Shown: one piece after another, positions 59,713 through 64,000 of the stretch
Layout: each line of letters begins with the position of its first letter
Numbering within the stretch: the first letter of the stretch is position 1
Assembly: GCA_965153355.1 (NCBI GenBank)
Contig: OZ231127.1
Location: 20,398,001-20,462,000 of the forward strand
Direction: 5' to 3'
DNA: 64,000 nucleotides
DNA from: Flaccisagitta enflata
Taxonomy: Eukaryota > Chaetognatha > Sagittoidea > Aphragmophora
The notes under the pieces: model-generated
Told to the model about the DNA's origin: nothing
Databases searched by the model: none
The model's input: only the letters and a program-made list of their open reading frames with translations
Position numbers and translations under genes: made by a program

Positions 59713-59905
59713 GCTTTGCTTATCTTTACATAGACTCATCACCTTGTTCTCCAATCAAGGATAGACTGGGCATTTGTCTTGTCCCACAATCTAGATATGA
59801 TTGACTATTCACCTGTTTTACTCCTCAATCACCATTAGTCACATTATCTACACTTGTCTTGTCTTGTATCAACACTTGTCTTGTCCTTTTACTCAACTGC
59901 GTAGA
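59713..59905 (-). repeat. Inverted segment of the higher-order unit
   Basis: CTTTGCTTATCTTTACATAG through CTTGTCCTTTTACTCAACTG is the reverse complement of the segment at 59230-59385 and its homologues in other units. The orientation of the array flips here. Confidence 0.88.
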
Positions 59906-60712
59906 ATTTTTTTTAACTGCATAGCAATTTTTTTCAATCGCGTAGCATTTTTTTTTAACTGCGGAGTTATTTTTCAACCGCGGAGTTTTTTTTCAACCGC
60001 GGAGTTTTTTTTTCAACCGCGGAGTTTTTTTTTCAACCGCGGAATTTTTTTTCAACCGCGGACTTTTTTTTCAACCGTAGCCTTTTTTTTCAACCGCAAC
60101 CTTTTTTTTCAACTTGGGACTTTTTTTTCAACTTGGGACTTTTTTTCAACTTGGGACTTTTTTTTCAACCAAGGAGTTTTTTTTTCAACCAAGGAGTTTT
60201 TTTTTCAACCAAGGAGTTTTTTTTTCAACCAAGGAGTTTTTTTTTTCAACCGGGGAGTTTTTTTTTCAACCGGGGAGTTTTTTTTTCAACCGGGAGTTTT
60301 TTTTTCAACCGGGAGTTTTTTTTCAACTGGGAGTTTTTTTTCATGGGAGTTTTTTTCAACTTGGGAGTTTTTTTTCAACTGGGAGTTTTTTTCTCCAACC
60401 TTAGTTTTTTTCAACCGGGGAGTTTTTTTCAACCGGGGAGTTTTTTTCAACCGGGAGTTTTTTTTCAACCGGGGAGTTTTTTTTCAACCGGGGAGTTTTT
60501 TTTCAACCGGGGAGTTTTTTTTCAACCGGGGAGTTTTTTTTCAACCGGGGGTTTTTTTTCAACCGGGGAGTTTTTTTTCAACCGGGGAGTTTTTTTTCAA
60601 CCGGGGAGTTTTTTTTCAACCGGGGAGTTTTTTTTCAACCGCGGAGTTTTTTTTCAACCGCGGAGTTTTTTTTTATAACCGCGGAGTTTTTTTTTATAAC
60701 CGCGGAGCTTTT
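59890..60712. repeat. 19-20-bp minisatellite (TTTTTTTTCAACCGGGGAG), terminal block
   Basis: About 42 units. Variants change from TAACTGCGTAG through AACCGCGGAG, AACTTGGGAC and AACCAAGGAG to homogeneous AACCGGGGAG near 60480-60640. It ends at a G run near 60731. ORFs of Phe-Phe-Asn-Arg-Gly type are artefacts. Confidence 0.93.
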
Positions 60713-60969
60713 AAGGGCCCCCTGTTTAATGGGGGGGGGGCTTTTTGGTGAAACGGGTTCTGAAAAAATTCCCCTTGATTGACTTTTTTAGGCTCTTGTC
60801 CTCCCATGTCCCTCCCCTTGTCCCTATATTAGCTTGGCGAAAAGCCATCGGTGCGCCGGGTAACTGGGTAACTGGTTTTATATTTAGTGGGAAGTTGTAC
60901 TAGGGTAAGGCGCTTTACATCCTATCCGATTTTTGTGATCCGACCAACCCAACCGGCCCAACCAGCCTA

Positions 60970-61640
60970 CCGGCCTAAAAGTGAAAAACGTGCATAACTT
61001 TGGCATTTTTCAACTGATTTGGTTGAAATTTGGTATGGAGTCTCTAAATGGAAGGGCTCAACATATGTATGTGATTTATATGCATTTGAGCATGCTAACC
61101 GGCCAAACTGACTTACCACCCAATCGGCCTACCGACCAAAAAGTGAAAAACTTGCATAACTTTGTCATTTTTTAACTAATTTGGTTGGAACTTGGTAAGG
61201 AGTCTCTAAATTGAAGAACTCAACATATGCACACTATTTATCCTGTCAAACCAGCCTACCACTCAACCAGCCTATCAGCCTAAATATGAAAAATGTGCAT
61301 ATCTTTGGCGTTTTTCAACCAATTTGGTTGAAATTTGGTATGGAGTTTCTAAATGGAAGGACTCAACACATGTATGTGATTTATTTATGTTTGAGCATGC
61401 TAACCGACCTACCACCCAACCAGCTTACCGGCCGAAAAGCGAAAAACTTGCATAAATTGGATATTTTTCAACCAATTTGGTTGAAATTTGGTATGGAGTC
61501 TCTCAAATCAGCTTACTACCCAATCACCCTACTAGTCTAAAAGTTAAAAACGTTCATTACTTTGCCATTTTTTAACGGATTTGCATGAAACTTTGTATGG
61601 AGGCTCTTAATGTAAAGACTTTTAGTTTTAGCGAACTTAC
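60970..61640. repeat. About 150-bp tandem repeat, 4-5 units
   Basis: Each unit has GTGAAAAACGTGCATAACTT, TTCAACTGATTTGGTTGAAA, TTTGGTATGGAGTCTCTAAA and a CCGGCCTACCGACC-like link. The core resembles single copies near 27903 and 39430. Confidence 0.85.
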
Positions 61641-61725
61641 AGGGTTGGCAATCTTTTTAGTCATAGCAATCTTATGGAATTGATCTTTAACCCCGCTCCG
61701 TTGCGGACCCAGATACTGTTCAGAT

Positions 61726-61726
61726 G

Positions 61727-61797
<71 letters not shown>

Positions 61798-62762
61798 CGT
61801 TAGTGTGTGTGTGTTTGTTTTTGTGTGTGTGTTTGTGTGTGTGAGTGTTTGTTTGTGTGTGTGAGTGTTTGTTTGTGTGTGTGTTTGTTTGTTTGTGGGA
61901 GTGTGTGTTTGTTTGTTTGTGGGAGTGTGTGTTTGTTTGTTTGTGGGAGTGTGTGTTTGTTTGTGCGAGTGTGTGTTTGTTTGTGCGAGTGTGTGTTTGT
62001 TTGTGCGAGTGTGTGTGTTTGTTTGTTTGTGCGAGTGTGTGTTTGTTTGTTTGTTTGTGCGAGTGTGTTTGTTTGTTTGTTTGTGAGAGTGTTTGTTTGT
62101 TTGTGTGAGTGTGTGTTTGTGCGAGTGTGTTTGTTTGTGTGTGTGTGTGTTTGTTTGTGTGAGGGAGTGTTTGTTTGTTTGTGCGAGTGTTTGTTTGTTT
62201 GTGCGAGTGTTTGTTTGTTTGTGCGAGTGTTTGTTTGTTTGGGCAAGTGTTTGTTTGTTTGGGAAAGTGTTTGTTTGTGCGAGTGTGTGTTTGTTTGTGC
62301 GAGTGTGTGTTTGTTTGTGCGAGTGTGTGTTTGTTTGTGCGAGTGTGTGTTTGTTTGTGCGAGTGTAAGTGTGTGTGTGTTTGTGCGAGTGTGAGTGTGT
62401 GTGTGTTTGTGCGAGTGTGAGTGTGTGTGTGTTTGTGCGAGTGTGAGTGTGTGTGTGTTTGTGCGAGTGTGAGTGTGTGTGTGTTTGTGCGAGTGTGAGT
62501 GTGTGTGTTTGTGCGAGTGTGAGTGTGTGTGTGTTCGTGCGTGTTTGTTTGTGCGAGTGTGTGTTTGTTTGTGCGAGTGTGTGGTTGTTTGTGTGAGTGT
62601 GTGGTTGTTTGTGGGGTTGTTTGTGTGAGTGTGTGGTTGTTTGTGTGAGTGTGTGGTTGTTTGTGCGAGTGTGTGGTTGTTTGTGTGAGTGTGTGGTTGT
62701 TTGTGTGACTGTGTGGTTGTTTGTGTGACGGTGTGGTTGTTTGTGTGCGTGTGTGTGTGCGT
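61726..62762. repeat. (GT)n and TTTGTGCGAGTGTGTG minisatellite
   Basis: About 70 bp of GT dinucleotide, then some 60 imperfect 14-20-bp units with TTTGTGCGAGTG cores. It stretches to within about 110 bp of the inverted exon copy. Purine/pyrimidine alternation makes it a Z-DNA candidate. Confidence 0.93.
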
Positions 62763-62873
62763 GCGTGCTAGTGCCTGTTTGTGTACATGTAAGTGCCTTT
62801 CTTTATCAGTCTGTGCACAGACATGTGAATTGGTAAAAACTAAGCCGATTCACTGAAGAAACAATGCACTTAC

Positions 62874-64000
62874 TCTGGTCGGCGTCACTCTGTTCATGGT
62901 GAAAAACACGTTGCCGCTGTAGTTGTTTTGGTCGTTGCTTTGGCCGTCGTTGTTGTTATTGATTTTTCCACGATTCGTTTCTCTTTGAAGCGAGAAAAAT
63001 TTCATTTCCGATTGCGCTTTTGTTAATTTTTTCTCAGACGCGAATTTGTCCACCGATACAAAAGCGACATCTCCAATCAGCGTCAGTTTATCTTGTTTTT
63101 CCTCTTGCCACCTCTTCCGTTCCTCCTCCTCCTCCGTTATCGTCTTCTCCTCCTCCTCCTCTTCATCACTGCCATCCACCATTTCCGTTTCGATGTCGCT
63201 TAACCTCGACAATGATTCGAAGGATGCGGTTTTGCTGAAGGAGGTCGTCGAGGAGGAACATGAAGAAGAACAGGAAAAGGAAGAATAAGATGGCGAAAAT
63301 GATCGATAACCATTTTGAGTAATTTGTCCTTCACGACTTTCAGAAAGTTGGTTGATTTGGTCAGCAGATATTTGTGTATCGGCGAGATCGACTGTCGGTC
63401 GCGGACGGTCAACGTTGGCTATTCTATCCGCGGGTGACGTTATCATTTGATCCTGCACTTGAATTATTGGTGATGCCTCCATTTCCGATGCTGTTTGAGT
63501 CACTGTCATCGCTGTCGTTATTGAAGGTGACTCCGTTTGTGATTCTGTTTGTGAAGTTATCGGAACCGCAGTGTGACCGGCCGTTTGTGATGCTGCCGTT
63601 GTCGCCGTGGATTTTGCCGCCGTTCGCGTCGGTCGGCGCAGAGCAAAGTGTGGCAACGCCGTCAAGGAGGAGGAGGAGGAGGAAGAGGTTGCATGAATCG
63701 CCGAACGGGTGATGGTAGAGGAGGAGGAGGAAAAGGAGGAAGAGGAAGAGTAGGAAGTGGCAATCGTCGACGTTGTTGCGTTAACTCCGAATGATGTCGT
63801 GGCGGAAGTGGCGCTTTTCTCAGAGGTAACTTTGCTCGACGAGAAAGAAGAATAAGATGAAGTTGAGGAGGCGAAGGAGGAAAAAGAAGACGATGAACGA
63901 CCGATTGTCAGTTGGCTCGAGTCGAGGTGATGAACTGCTGCCTGTGCCGTCAACGCCTCCATCGCCTCCTCTTCCGCTGCCGCCACCGTCACCGCCTCCA
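62874..64000 (-). CDS. Inverted paralog of exon 1 of the 19.8-kb gene (partial)
   Basis: Minus strand, entering from beyond the right edge, so its start codon is not in the window. 375 codons match exon 1 of the unrecognised protein at roughly 95 percent by eye in the conserved 3' part (QEEKQDKLTLIGDVAF, KLTKAQSEMKFFSLQRETNR). The GTAAGT donor is conserved (62873-62868). Differences keep the frame: one fewer TESQTESPSITTATA-like unit, an extra segment PIIQVQDQMITSPADRI, and substitutions. About 35 bp of intron 1 is also shared, with a 14-bp deletion, then similarity stops. No counterpart of exons 2-4 is seen to the left, only tandem repeats. It is a truncated duplicate, or an allelic copy placed in the wrong orientation. 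Confidence 0.8.

Noticed and set aside
51000-60760. Phe-Phe-Asn-Arg-Gly and Phe-Gln-Pro-Arg-Ser repeat ORFs up to 316 codons
   Set aside because: They are the 19-20-bp TTTTTTTTCAACCGGGGAG unit in various frames. Unit length varies by single bases and equal ORFs occur in several frames.
61800-62420. 195-codon Cys-Val-Phe ORF and the 148-codon Thr-Asn-Lys ORF opposite
   Set aside because: They are the GT-rich minisatellite; low complexity on both strands.

Overview
This is a eukaryotic, almost certainly invertebrate metazoan, nuclear window. The evidence is a many-exon gene for the JNK/kinesin scaffold JIP3/JIP4 (MAPK8IP3/SPAG9, fly sunday driver, worm unc-16), GT-AG introns of about 100 bp to 3 kb, an SLC22-type organic ion transporter, and a very high load of microsatellites, minisatellites and short inverted-repeat transposons. 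I cannot place the phylum. No rRNA, tRNA or CRISPR array was seen, nor any intact transposase.

Layout. 1-19.7 kb: no recognisable gene. It is an accumulation of dispersed repeats (a Tigger/pogo-like element, a TA-flanked MITE, and two families here called A and B), long GA/GT/TTG/GATA arrays, and a 4.1-kb composite with about 190-bp terminal inverted repeats. 19.8-24.8 kb: a four-exon (or more) plus-strand gene for an unrecognised Ser/Thr- and Asn-rich protein. 25.6-27.4 kb: a single-exon SLC22-like transporter. 29.2-39.2 kb: at least 19 exons of the JIP3/4 gene, coding the RH1, coiled-coil, RH2 and middle regions. Its C-terminal beta-propeller half is not in the window.

39.2-62.8 kb: a continuous field of unrelated tandem arrays (20-, 38- and 26-bp minisatellites, a 1.2-1.5-kb higher-order array built on a 19-20-bp unit, an approximately 150-bp array and GT-rich repeats). 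62.87-64.0 kb: on the minus strand, a diverged copy of exon 1 of the 19.8-kb gene, running off the right edge.

The two genes that enter the satellite field, JIP from the left and the exon-1 paralog from the right, both lose their downstream exons inside it. Either the field is a rearrangement or misassembly junction, or both genes have very large satellite-filled introns. This is the main structural puzzle. The neighbouring genes show no functional relationship to each other. Coordinates of splice sites were read by eye from GT/AG sites, reading-frame phase and resemblance to the known protein family; no alignment program was run.
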